A stretch of 36,695 nt of DNA from Mesorhizobium silamurunense (GTDB taxonomy: Bacteria > Pseudomonadota > Alphaproteobacteria > Rhizobiales > Rhizobiaceae). A program made the translations under genes and the position numbers. Of this stretch, positions 1 to 5,501 are shown one piece after another. The notes under the pieces were generated by a model. That model was not told where the DNA came from. It saw only the letters and a list, made by a program, of their open reading frames with translations, and did not search any database. Each line of letters begins with the position of its first letter. The first letter of the stretch is position 1. Location of the stretch: assembly GCF_014843825.1 (NCBI RefSeq), contig NZ_JHQR01000113.1, forward strand, positions 1 through 36,695, read 5' to 3'.

Positions 1-220
1 CCCCGGTTACGCGAAAGCAGGGCTTGCCATAACGTCCCAGACAAGGTGACCTTGACATGTGATGCCTGCGGGGTGACAGGCAGTATCACCCGAAGAACAC
101 CCGCCAGGGTAAGCCGCTCCCGCGACATTGAAGCCGGTTGCCTGCGCGCGTTCGTCGCCGCCGCGGTCCCACGCAAACCGTCTGGCGGGATCTGGCGCCT
201 GCGTGTGGCCCATGCATGCG

Positions 221-352
221 CTATCGGTTTGGCTGATCTTCGCGCATGACGTTATAGAGAAGGAGGCCCGCCGTTAGAGACACGACGGCGCCTAATACAT
301 CGTTGCCGGTCAGCCCCAAATAATGAACGAAAGTGAATGTCAGCTCGGCCAT
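221..352 (-). CDS. 43-aa predicted membrane peptide, function unknown
   Basis: This is a short gene that ordinary length cut-offs miss. The start is well supported: AGGAGGT lies 6 bases upstream of the ATG. The peptide begins MAELTFTFVHYLGLTG and contains one hydrophobic stretch, about residues 20-35, then a charged tail (MREDQPNR). A single membrane segment is likely. A general-stress type promoter (GGAAC-N16-GGTT at 407..383) sits at the right distance to transcribe it with a leader of about 30 bases. I do not recognise the family. The combination of an EcfG-like promoter, a strong ribosome site and a single TM segment suggests a small stress-induced membrane protein; that role is inferred. 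Confidence 0.65.
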   Translation of the reverse strand: MAELTFTFVHYLGLTGNDVLGAVVSLTAGLLLYNVMREDQPNR

Positions 353-382
353 GGCCCGACCTCCTAGAAGGTTGCTCTAGAG

Positions 383-407
383 AACCCTTAGGGATCACTA
401 ATGTTCC
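383..407 (-). promoter_or_regulatory. EcfG-type general stress promoter
   Basis: On the minus strand the sequence reads GGAAC at 407..403, then 16 bases, then GGTT at 386..383. This fits the alphaproteobacterial EcfG consensus (GGAAC-N16/17-cGTT) except for the first base of the -10 element. It points at the 43-aa gene starting at 352, whose ribosome site lies between. Only sequence match and position support the call. Confidence 0.55.
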
Positions 408-610
408 GATCGTTTGAGCGGGCGCTGAACCTCATCGTCATGGCGATCTCCGGTGATTGAGGTCGCCCCATCGGGAAGGATTATATTCCTCATTCGGCTG
501 ACGCTGGCAAGTGCAGGCAGAATCTCGTGGCGGCCCTCCAGCGAACGCAATGTGCGCTCCAGGGTGTGGGGACCATGGCCGGGATTGTCATTGTATTAGC
601 GAAAGCGCAT
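398..610 (-). pseudogene. Small gene with a stop at codon 5 (probable pseudogene)
   Basis: From an ATG preceded by AGGGA (7 bases upstream), the frame reads MRFR, then TAA, then 65 codons without a stop up to TAG. The downstream reading looks like genuine protein: NPGHGPHTLERTLRSLEG, then EILPALASVSRM, then a charged C-terminus. A single substitution in codon 5 would give a 70-aa product. No other start codon with a ribosome site follows until an internal Met at about codon 40. I do not recognise the family. It is probably a nonsense-inactivated small gene. The alternative is a shorter product from an unusual start, or chance. Confidence 0.4.
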
Positions 611-757
611 ATTGTCCCTGCAAGCGGCCTGCTACGCCCCGTCTGTAAAGACATTCATTGGGCGCGCCGATGTCCGACAAGACCCGGCAATTACTCGCCC
701 TCGTCGTCTTCATCTGCACATGGTCTTCGCTGGCCGGCTTTCAAAGGGAGGACTTCG

Positions 758-1219
758 ATGCGCTACCTTCTAGCCACATGTTGTTTCGTCGCACTAGTAG
801 TTATCGGCGGTGGCGAACCTGCAGGTGCCCAGACAGCCCAATCAAGCATAGAGGCGAACAATGCGGACTTTGTTGCGAAGTTTGCCGCCAAGGATGCGAC
901 AGGCCTGGCTCAACACTACACCGAAGACGCGGTAGCGTTTCCTCCCAACGAAGAGCGGGTCGCCGGCCGCGAAAGCGTTCAGAAGATGTGGCAGAGCTGG
1001 ATCGATGCAGGATTGACCGATCTGACCCTGAAAGCGGCGCAGGTCGAGGAGAGTGGCAATCTCGCCTATGAGGAGGGCAACTACTCTATCAAGATCCCCG
1101 GTAGTGACGGCAAGACCAGTGAGGAAATCGGCAAATACATTGTCGTTTGGAAGAAGGGCGCCGACGGCGAATGGCGACTGCATCGGGATATTTGGAATGC
1201 GAACCCTGCTAAGAAGTAG
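758..1219 (+). CDS. Exported SnoaL-like / DUF4440 (NTF2-fold) protein
   Basis: The 153-aa product begins with a signal peptide (about residues 1-24, cleavage near AGAQ). A single SnoaL-like NTF2-fold domain follows. Family-like features are the N-terminal helix ending in HYTEDAVAFPPNEE, a GRESVQKMW helix, and C-terminal strands GKYIVVWKKGADGEWRLHRDIWN. Start choice: the frame stays open much further upstream, but GGGAGGA lies just before this ATG and a signal peptide begins exactly here. Such proteins are periplasmic and often of unknown ligand; some act as isomerases or hydrolases, and no catalytic residue can be assigned. It stands alone, with no operon partner. Confidence 0.85.
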   Translation: MRYLLATCCFVALVVIGGGEPAGAQTAQSSIEANNADFVAKFAAKDATGLAQHYTEDAVAFPPNEERVAGRESVQKMWQSWIDAGLTDLTLKAAQVEESGNLAYEEGNYSIKIPGSDGKTSEEIGKYIVVWKKGADGEWRLHRDIWNANPAKK

Positions 1220-1274
1220 AGTTATCACTCCCGTTCCATTGTCTTGACGCTACCCGGGCGGCGCACCGGATTTC

Positions 1275-1558
1275 TCATCGGCTCGCCTCGGTACGGGGCG
1301 CAAAGAAACAGCGGATATACGAAAACGGCGGGGATACTGGCTGTCTTCGCTCTCTATGACGCGGGTCTTGGGAATGAAATATCGCGTCTTGGACCCCGTG
1401 CGGACATTGAAATTGCCGCCCGGTAGCGGCTCAACAAAGCGCGGGTTGATGACCCCACAATCCTTCTTATCGTCGCAACATTCATAGCCGGTGACCGGAT
1501 CATGGTAGCCGGTGTACCAGCTGTGAGCGACAGCGAATGCGATCAGAAGAAGCTTCAT
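1275..1558 (-). pseudogene. Exported HSWY...ECC-DC family small protein, frameshifted near its C-terminus
   Basis: The N-terminus (MKLLLIAFAVAHSWYTGY) is a short secretion signal followed by the HSWY motif. Then come ECCDDKKDCG and a PKTRVIESEDSQYP segment. This is the layout of a small cysteine-containing exported family common in rhizobia, normally ending in a C(L/F)(F/V)(A/V)P motif. In the raw frame that ending is absent and translation continues to 1250 in unrelated Arg/Pro-rich sequence. Adding one base in the CCCC run after QYP gives PPFSYIRCFFAPRTEASR and a stop at 1277..1275, which restores the expected tail. So the gene carries a homopolymer frameshift, real or a sequencing error. 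Function is unknown; the paired cysteines suggest a disulfide-bonded periplasmic protein. Confidence 0.7.
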
Positions 1559-1651
1559 CGCCTACCTAACTTAACATGGCGGCCGACTAGCGGGCCATAC
1601 CATACATTAGCTATCGCTTGACGAAGACGCCGTCCGCTCCAGACTCATCGC

Positions 1652-1957
1652 ATGGCCAGGGGCATCAACATTGGCGATGAGGTCGCTGTCACCGCGACGG
1701 TGAGGCGTCGAGTGACCGAAGACCGCGTGAGCGTGTCGATCCCAAGCTATGGCTTCCCGCACTCGATTGTCGATCGAACGTCCAAGGTAAAAAAAGGCCA
1801 GCAGATAGAGCTTGTCGGCGACGTCACCCATATCGATGGTGAGTGGGTCACGGTGAACCTGGGCGTCCAGGTTACAGTGAATATGGATACGCTGAGACTG
1901 GTAACAGCCTACAAGCCGCCTTCGAGAAAGACGGCCCTCATCGACAAGCCGACTTAA
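1652..1957 (+). CDS. Hypothetical 101-aa beta-rich protein
   Basis: The product has no signal peptide or membrane segment and is rich in alternating hydrophobic residues (GDEVAVTATVRRRV, QQIELVGDVTHIDGEWVTVNL), suggesting a small beta-barrel or SH3-like fold. A truncated paralogue at 4282-4377 shares the GDEVA(V/I)TATVR(R/H)RV segment, which supports this strand and frame. No Shine-Dalgarno is visible before the ATG, so the start is uncertain. An ATTAGC-type element (1606-1620) lies 32 bases upstream and recurs before two other small genes here. I do not recognise a named family. It is probably cytoplasmic; its role is unknown. Confidence 0.65.
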   Translation: MARGINIGDEVAVTATVRRRVTEDRVSVSIPSYGFPHSIVDRTSKVKKGQQIELVGDVTHIDGEWVTVNLGVQVTVNMDTLRLVTAYKPPSRKTALIDKPT

Positions 1958-2261
1958 AGGGCAGGCCCGTCCGGGAACAGTCAATTAGCTTTAACTAATT
2001 ATAGACCCGCGCTGTCCTATTCTGGGACAGCGCGGATCAGTGCCCACTGCCGCGCAGGCGGCTCCGGCAGACCCAGCACCCCCGCCCACTGTCGGGGCCG
2101 CCACCTACCTTTCACACATACCAGCAGTGGTTGAATCAACCGTTACCACACGTGCCTACCAACACGCTTTCCTGATCGTTAGACTTTGATGGACCGGAGG
2201 GATTCACATCTCACCAGAACTGATCTAGTCTTGCCGCTCGAAGAAATCGCAGGTGGCAACC
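1958..2261. other. Gene-free stretch with one strong hairpin
   Basis: No credible reading frame is seen. The main structure is a perfect 11-bp inverted repeat (CCGCGCTGTCC at 2007-2017 and its complement at 2025-2035) around a 7-base loop. There is no T-run, so it is at best a weak terminator for the 1652-1957 gene. Confidence 0.5.
2007..2035 (+). terminator. Hairpin downstream of the 101-aa gene
   Basis: An 11-bp perfect stem with a TATTCTG loop begins about 50 bases after the stop codon at 1957. There is no U-tract, so intrinsic termination is doubtful; it may act as an RNA 3' end stabiliser. Confidence 0.35.
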
Positions 2262-2420
2262 ATGGAAGCGATGTTCGATGACCTCGCGGCGGCCCTTAGA
2301 GAGCCCCGTATAGACGTATCTGCTACTGTCCGCGCTTATGCCCTAGACCTCGCCGGCAAGCTCTTCCTGGGCATTGCTATTGGCGTTGGCATCGGCATTG
2401 GGCTAGCGATCGCCGGTTAG
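2262..2420 (+). CDS. 52-aa glycine-zipper membrane peptide
   Basis: The short product starts MEAMFDDLAAALREPRIDVS, continues through an amphipathic stretch, and ends in a strongly hydrophobic glycine-patterned helix, GKLFLGIAIGVGIGIGLAIAG. Regularly spaced glycines (GxxxG-like) are typical of helices that pack closely in membranes. AGGTGG upstream of the ATG is a reasonable ribosome site. About 70 bases beyond the stop, another frame encodes a related segment (FGLAIGVGIALSYLLY, 2470-2520) with no clear start, which suggests a duplicated and broken second copy. The family is not recognised. A single-pass inner-membrane peptide is likely. Confidence 0.5.
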   Translation: MEAMFDDLAAALREPRIDVSATVRAYALDLAGKLFLGIAIGVGIGIGLAIAG

Positions 2421-2451
2421 CTCCTCGGGAAGGCTTACCTCACCTGTCCGC

Positions 2452-2520
2452 TTGCTAGAACATACCGCTTTTGGTCTTGCGATTGGCGTAGGTATCGCGC
2501 TGAGCTACCTACTATATTAG
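2452..2520 (+). pseudogene. Fragment of a second glycine-zipper peptide
   Basis: From a TTG at 2452 the frame reads LLEHTAFGLAIGVGIALSYLLY and stops at 2520. The AIGVGI core matches the membrane helix of the gene ending at 2420. There is no ATG or ribosome site, and the frame differs from that of the first copy. It reads as a remnant of a tandem duplicate. A short peptide from the TTG cannot be excluded. Confidence 0.3.
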
Positions 2521-2588
2521 CAATAGGCTTACATACAGAGTCGGACATACCATCAAGCGTTTTTCAGGCGCGTGCGGGGGAGTTTGCA

Positions 2589-2714
2589 ATGCGCACAATT
2601 CTGGCTCTAGCCGCACTCACAACCTGTTTCGCTCTCTGGGATCGATTTGCGAACGACGGGATCTATAGCGCCACTCTGCAGCGAAACATTTTCGGTAAAG
2701 TGCTTTCTGGATGA
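2589..2714 (+). CDS. 41-aa signal-anchor peptide (paralogue of 3199-3372)
   Basis: A strong ribosome site (GGGGGAG, 6 bases upstream) precedes the ATG. The peptide starts with a hydrophobic segment (MRTILALAALTTCFALWD) and continues RFANDGIYSATLQRNIFG. The block LWD(R/H)FAND-(G/S)-x-Y is shared with the 57-aa product at 3199-3372. Both genes are also preceded by a similar ATTAGCAAT element 70-75 bases upstream, so the duplication seems to include the promoter region. Small rhizobial proteins of this shape (short N-terminal helix, then WD-x-x-x-N-G/D) are usually annotated as hypothetical. It is predicted to sit in the inner membrane with its C-terminus outside; function unknown. Confidence 0.6.
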   Translation: MRTILALAALTTCFALWDRFANDGIYSATLQRNIFGKVLSG

Positions 2715-2771
2715 CCAGCCATTGACCGGCATCGGTTTGCCGTCTGCACGCCATCGCTGGCATAAATAGTC

Positions 2772-2989
2772 TTACCGGCTCAGTTGCGCTTCCCACCTGT
2801 CGGCAAGCATGATCCGCGCAACAAGGCTCTCAAGTGCATCGGCCTGCGGGTGCTTCCACTGCTTGAGGGCAAGGGCGAGCCGATATGCGCACTCGGCATT
2901 TCCTTGTTGGCCATCTTGATCTTGCCCGACTGCTTGATGTTCCGGGCAACGATTGTGACCGTCGCCTCGTCGTCTCCGCTGGCCTCATG
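2772..2989 (-). pseudogene. Frameshifted small gene, ends in ...MLADRWEAQLSR
   Basis: Starting at an ATG that overlaps the previous broken gene's stop (ATGA, 2989..2986), no single frame gives a convincing protein. Two successive frames do. One reads EHEASGDDEATVTIVARN and continues IKQSGKIKMANKEM. The next reads ECAYRLALALKQWKHPQ followed by ADALESLVARIMLADRWEAQLSR and a TAA at 2774..2772. Joining them requires a shift shortly after the ATG and another after KEM (near 2895). Both parts look like ordinary alphaproteobacterial coding sequence. The gene is therefore probably dead, or the sequence has indel errors. Family unknown. Confidence 0.45.
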
Positions 2990-3123
2990 CTCCCTTGTTT
3001 CGTTTCAGGACGGGAATGCTGGCACCCAGGTTGCACCGGAGATGTTGCCGGTACTCTCCTGGGGCCGGCAGCTCGCCGGGCTTGAAGGTCGTTGTTGGGG
3101 GCCTCGCCCGGCGGGTTTGCCAT
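2986..3123 (-). pseudogene. Frameshifted small gene, MANPPGEAPNND... then KPGELPAPGEYR...
   Basis: From an ATG at 3123 the frame reads MANPPGEAPNND and then turns into Arg/Pro-rich nonsense. In the neighbouring frame the reading continues KPGELPAPGEYRQHLRC, then NLGASIPVLKRNKGA, and stops with a TGA that overlaps the next ATG by four bases. The pattern NND(F)KPGE...P.PGEYR resembles small rhizobial proteins of about 50-70 aa that have no known role. One extra base around GACCTTCAAG explains the break. It was apparently cotranscribed with the broken gene 2772-2989. No Shine-Dalgarno is visible. Confidence 0.45.
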
Positions 3124-3198
3124 TACATTAGCAATTGCTTGTAAATAGACCGAGGTAGGAACATAATTGCATCGCGAGGAGCTTTGAGGGAGGTTCCT

Positions 3199-3372
3199 AT
3201 GCGATGGCCCTTGGTCGTGATCGCGCTGGTTATTGGCCTGGTCCTCTGGGACCACTTTGCCAATGACAGCGCCTATACCGCCGATGTCGAGCGAAGCTTT
3301 GCGTCTCTGGATATGCCGGGGGGCTGGAGGGCGCCTCCCGCCATCACCTTCCACAATCCAGACGACCAATGA
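3199..3372 (+). CDS. 57-aa signal-anchor peptide (paralogue of 2589-2714)
   Basis: GAGGGAGG lies 5 bases before this ATG, which favours it over an in-frame TTG 15 bases upstream. The N-terminus MRWPLVVIALVIGLVLWD is one hydrophobic helix. It is followed by HFANDSAYTADVERSF and a proline-rich C-terminal tail. The LWDHFANDSAYT segment matches LWDRFANDGIYS of the 41-aa paralogue 500 bases upstream. The tail (about 20 residues) is extra in this copy. It is likely a bitopic inner-membrane peptide with an outward-facing C-terminus. No function is known. Confidence 0.65.
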   Translation: MRWPLVVIALVIGLVLWDHFANDSAYTADVERSFASLDMPGGWRAPPAITFHNPDDQ

Positions 3373-3389
3373 ACGATCTAGCGGCTTGA

Positions 3390-3620
3390 ACCAATTGCGT
3401 AGGTCGCGCTGAGGTTTGGCCCCAATTGCTTGAGGAATTGCCGGTAGCTTCGGATACGCGCCCAGAACTTCGCGCATTTGAAGTACGCCGCTCCGCCCGC
3501 CGCACTGCGGAAGTCTTCTAACAAACGCGATCTGGTTCTATCTGCGCCGCGACTTCATCCGCACGGCCGCCTGCCTGTTCATGGCCGGCCTGGCTTTCTA
3601 TCTGCTTCTTCGCCGATGGC
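3390..3620 (+). pseudogene. Two start-less ORF fragments
   Basis: Frame 1 (3390-3521) has no ATG and reads VGRAEVWPQLLEELPV, then ASDTRPELRAFEVRRS, and ends at TAA. Frame 2 (from about 3524) reads NAIWFYLRRDFIRT, then AACLFMAGLAFYLLLRRWRL, a hydrophobic helix flanked by arginines like small single-pass membrane peptides. Neither has a start codon with a ribosome site in place. They fit remnants of small genes in a decaying region, though chance open frames in GC-rich DNA cannot be ruled out. Confidence 0.25.
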
Positions 3621-3623
3621 GCC

Positions 3624-3794
3624 TTAGTAGCCGCCGCCACCCATGCCGCCGGTACCGCCGGTACTGCCGGAGCTACTGCTGCCCCCGTTGCTGGTCTGCG
3701 TCGAGGAATGCTGTGTTCCATTGCTGCTGGTCATGCACCCGGCGACACCTGTTAGGATCAAGAGCAAGACGGCAATTGTGATGTGACTCCGCAT
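3624..3794 (-). CDS. Small Gly/Ser-rich lipoprotein (56 aa)
   Basis: GGGAG precedes the ATG at a normal distance. The N-terminus MRSHITIAVLLLILTGVAGC is a lipoprotein signal: a short positive region, a hydrophobic core, and lipobox LTGVAG-C20. The mature part is only about 36 residues, almost entirely Ser, Thr, Gly and Asn (SSSSGSTGGTGGMGGGGY), and is probably disordered. A GGAAT-N17-TGTT pair at 3859..3834 lies upstream and weakly resembles the EcfG promoter pattern. It would be an inner- or outer-membrane-tethered flexible peptide; function unknown. Confidence 0.7.
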   Translation of the reverse strand: MRSHITIAVLLLILTGVAGCMTSSNGTQHSSTQTSNGGSSSSGSTGGTGGMGGGGY

Positions 3795-3860
3795 AGTTGT
3801 CTCCCTTCTGGGGTTCCCACCGCGCATCCGTTCAACAACATTGAACTCGGCTTTATTCCA

Positions 3861-3953
3861 TCACAATCGAGTGACGGATTTGGCCAAGCGGTTGCTGAGC
3901 CGCTACCAGCCGCGCCAGCGCAGCACCCGAGCATCCCACCAGATTTTGTCTAT
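3861..3953 (-). pseudogene. Remnant of a basic, Trp-rich small protein
   Basis: After AGGAG the minus strand reads DKIWWDARVLRWRGW, then TAG, then RLSNRLAKSVTRL and TGA. The two halves are in the same frame and have matching character, but there is no start codon (ATA at the expected place) and there is an internal stop. The call is weak. Confidence 0.25.
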
Positions 3954-3972
3954 CTCCTTCCATGGCCTTAAT

Positions 3973-3997
3973 GGAATAAGGGGCTATATGCTTCGTT
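3973..3997 (+). promoter_or_regulatory. EcfG-like promoter motif without an obvious gene
   Basis: GGAAT at 3973-3977, 16 bases, then CGTT at 3994-3997. The -10 and spacing match the EcfG consensus and the -35 differs at one base. Only very short frames follow directly; the first credible small gene starts 200 bases on, at 4196. It may be a leftover promoter. Confidence 0.3.
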
Positions 3998-4115
3998 TAT
4001 TCGGACCAATGCGCTTGGAAGCCAAGACCTCAGCCGATTGCGGGCCCGCTGGCAAATAAAGCACTTTGTCGCGCCGGCTGATAACCCCAGCCCCCCGCCC
4101 ATCAGTCGGCGCATG

Positions 4116-4158
4116 GCCCGGCTTGCGAACCTCAATCCACCCCAAAAGCAAGCCGGGC
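4116..4158. repeat. 11-bp inverted repeat
   Basis: GCCCGGCTTGC at 4116-4126 is repeated as its exact complement at 4148-4158, separated by 21 bases. It lies in a stretch without genes (3830-4195), just before the 28-aa gene. It could be a hairpin or an operator; nothing distinguishes these. Confidence 0.45.
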
Positions 4159-4195
4159 TTTCACCTAACACCCGTGCCGAACTTGGAAGCACCGC

Positions 4196-4282
4196 ATGAT
4201 CACTTACGTCCTCGTTGCGTGGCTCCTCCTCCAGGCCGCCAGCATCATCGTCGGCAAGTCTATTGCCTTCGCGAGCCAGTGA
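4196..4282 (+). CDS. 28-aa hydrophobic peptide
   Basis: The frame reads MITYVLVAWLLLQAASIIVG and then KSIAFASQ. It is a single hydrophobic helix with a short polar tail. GGAAG lies 6 bases before the ATG. The N-terminal pattern (MITYVLVAWLL) resembles the start of longer exported rhizobial small proteins, so this may be a shortened copy. Its stop overlaps the ATG of the next truncated gene (TGATG). Low to moderate confidence that it is expressed. Confidence 0.4.
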   Translation: MITYVLVAWLLLQAASIIVGKSIAFASQ

Positions 4283-4377
4283 TGGGCATCGGCGACGAGG
4301 TTGCCATAACCGCGACTGTGCGCCACCGCGTAAACAACGACAGGGTCAGCGCTGTGCCAACTCTCGGCCTTAATTAG
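4282..4377 (+). pseudogene. Truncated paralogue of the 1652-1957 gene
   Basis: The frame starts at an ATG overlapping the preceding stop, reads MGIGDEVAITATVRHRVNND, then RVSAVPTLGLN and TAG. The first 24 residues match the N-terminus of the 101-aa protein at 1652 (IGDEVAVTATVRRRVTEDRVS). The remaining two thirds, including the LVGDV...VTVNLGV strands, are absent, and sequence after the stop does not continue the similarity in that frame. This indicates a partial duplication or a truncated pseudogene. Confidence 0.55.
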
Positions 4378-4921
4378 CGATTGCTGAAATCCGCAAGGTT
4401 GGCACCAGCCAGCCATGCTAAATGGCGGCGGTCATCTACCGGAGCGCAGCCATGACCTCTCCCATTGGAAGCCAGCAAACCGCTGGCGCAGTGCAGCGTA
4501 CCATCGGACTTCCGGCATCACCCGAGGCGACTTTTCCAGGCAAAAGTGCTGACAGCGTCGGTCATCTCGCGAAAGCCTCGGTTTTGGAGACGGGCGACAG
4601 CGAGCCTGGCGCTCAAGGTCGGGCAGCATCTAGAATCGCTCGCATGGACGTGACGGTGCTTCCCCCGGCCGGCCCAGGCGATAATCGAGTGTCCGATAAA
4701 GCAAACGAAGACAACGGGGCGGCGGATCAGGATGCAGGAGGAATCGGCTGACGCGGCCCCAAAAGCAGTCGGGCCGAATTTCGTCACGGCGGGCATTTTT
4801 TAGATCCGTTCGGCCGTCGGCGGAGTCGAATCACGAGCCGGTGCTGCCGAAGCCGGCAGCAGCCTCACAAGCGCGTGCGTTTGGTTGATTTCTCAGACAA
4901 AATATGCTGCTTGTCGCGCCC
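4378..4921. other. Stretch without a convincing gene
   Basis: Several open frames exist on both strands but none combines a ribosome site, sensible composition and recognisable motifs. A plus-strand frame ending at 4801 reads AIIECPIKQTKTTGRR and then MQEESADAAPKAVGPN, which looks protein-like but lacks a proper start. The region fits the decayed character of the DNA to its left. Confidence 0.4.
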
Positions 4922-5311
4922 ATGAAAAAGCTCTGCCTGATGGTTGTGGCGTCTCTGGCGCTGGCCTGGCCGGCCAAGGCGATGGACAACGCGCTTCGCG
5001 CCGGCCTGCTGAAACTCGATCCGCAGACTCGCCTCGAGCAGCGTTGCGACGCCGAAGTGCTCGACCGGATCAGCCACGACGATCACAAATTCAAGGCCGA
5101 CCGTGTGGTGGCCTATGCCTTCGCCACGCCGCAGATGAGCGCCGATGCGATCAGGAGTCCCGGCGCAGCCTTTCGCAGCAACGGTCAGTGGTACCGACTG
5201 AAGTTCAAGTGCCAGACCGCGCCCGACCACATGCAGGTGCTTCAGTTCCGCTACAAGATCGGCGACGAGATCCCGGAAACCGACTGGGCAAAATACAATC
5301 TTTACGACTGA
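4922..5311 (+). CDS. DUF930 domain protein, exported
   Basis: The 129-aa product begins with a signal peptide, MKKLCLMVVASLALAWPAKA. A DUF930 domain follows, a family found mainly in Hyphomicrobiales. Matching features are LLKLDPQTRLEQRCD, FKADRVVAYAF, GAAFRSNGQWYRLKFKC, DHMQVLQFRYKIGDEIPE and the C-terminal W-K-YNLYD. Two conserved cysteines (about residues 42 and 99) probably form a periplasmic disulfide. An upstream in-frame ATG at 4904 would add six residues; neither start has a clear ribosome site, and I prefer 4922 because a typical signal peptide begins there. The biochemical role of the family is unknown. It marks the left border of the conserved chromosomal part. Confidence 0.85.
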   Translation: MKKLCLMVVASLALAWPAKAMDNALRAGLLKLDPQTRLEQRCDAEVLDRISHDDHKFKADRVVAYAFATPQMSADAIRSPGAAFRSNGQWYRLKFKCQTAPDHMQVLQFRYKIGDEIPETDWAKYNLYD

Positions 5312-5501
5312 CGGATTGCCCTCGATTAGCGGCCCCCGCGCCAGCCTTCGCTTGCAAAAAGTCCAATAGATTTTCGCTGGAACAAGATGCCTTGCGACGG
5401 CTCGTTCCGGCTGTTCTCTTGACGCGCGCGAACCATACACGTTAGGGCGTCAGAACTTTCGAAGATCGGCACTCGACGAACAGCAAAAGGGCTTCCAGAC
5501 G

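Noticed and set aside
401..460. 19-codon frame MFRSFERALNLIVMAISGD
   Set aside because: Too short, weak ribosome site, and it overlaps the EcfG-like promoter of the opposite strand.
1607..1984. 125-codon minus-strand frame opposite the 101-aa protein
   Set aside because: The plus-strand reading has a paralogue at 4282-4377; the minus-strand one has no supporting feature.
3841..4192. Overlapping 60-75-codon frames on both strands
   Set aside because: No ribosome sites, no recognisable motifs, biased composition.
5389..5417. GGAAC...GTTCC pair considered as an EcfG promoter before the TerC gene
   Set aside because: The spacing to CGTT is 19 bases rather than 16-17, and the pair is simply palindromic.
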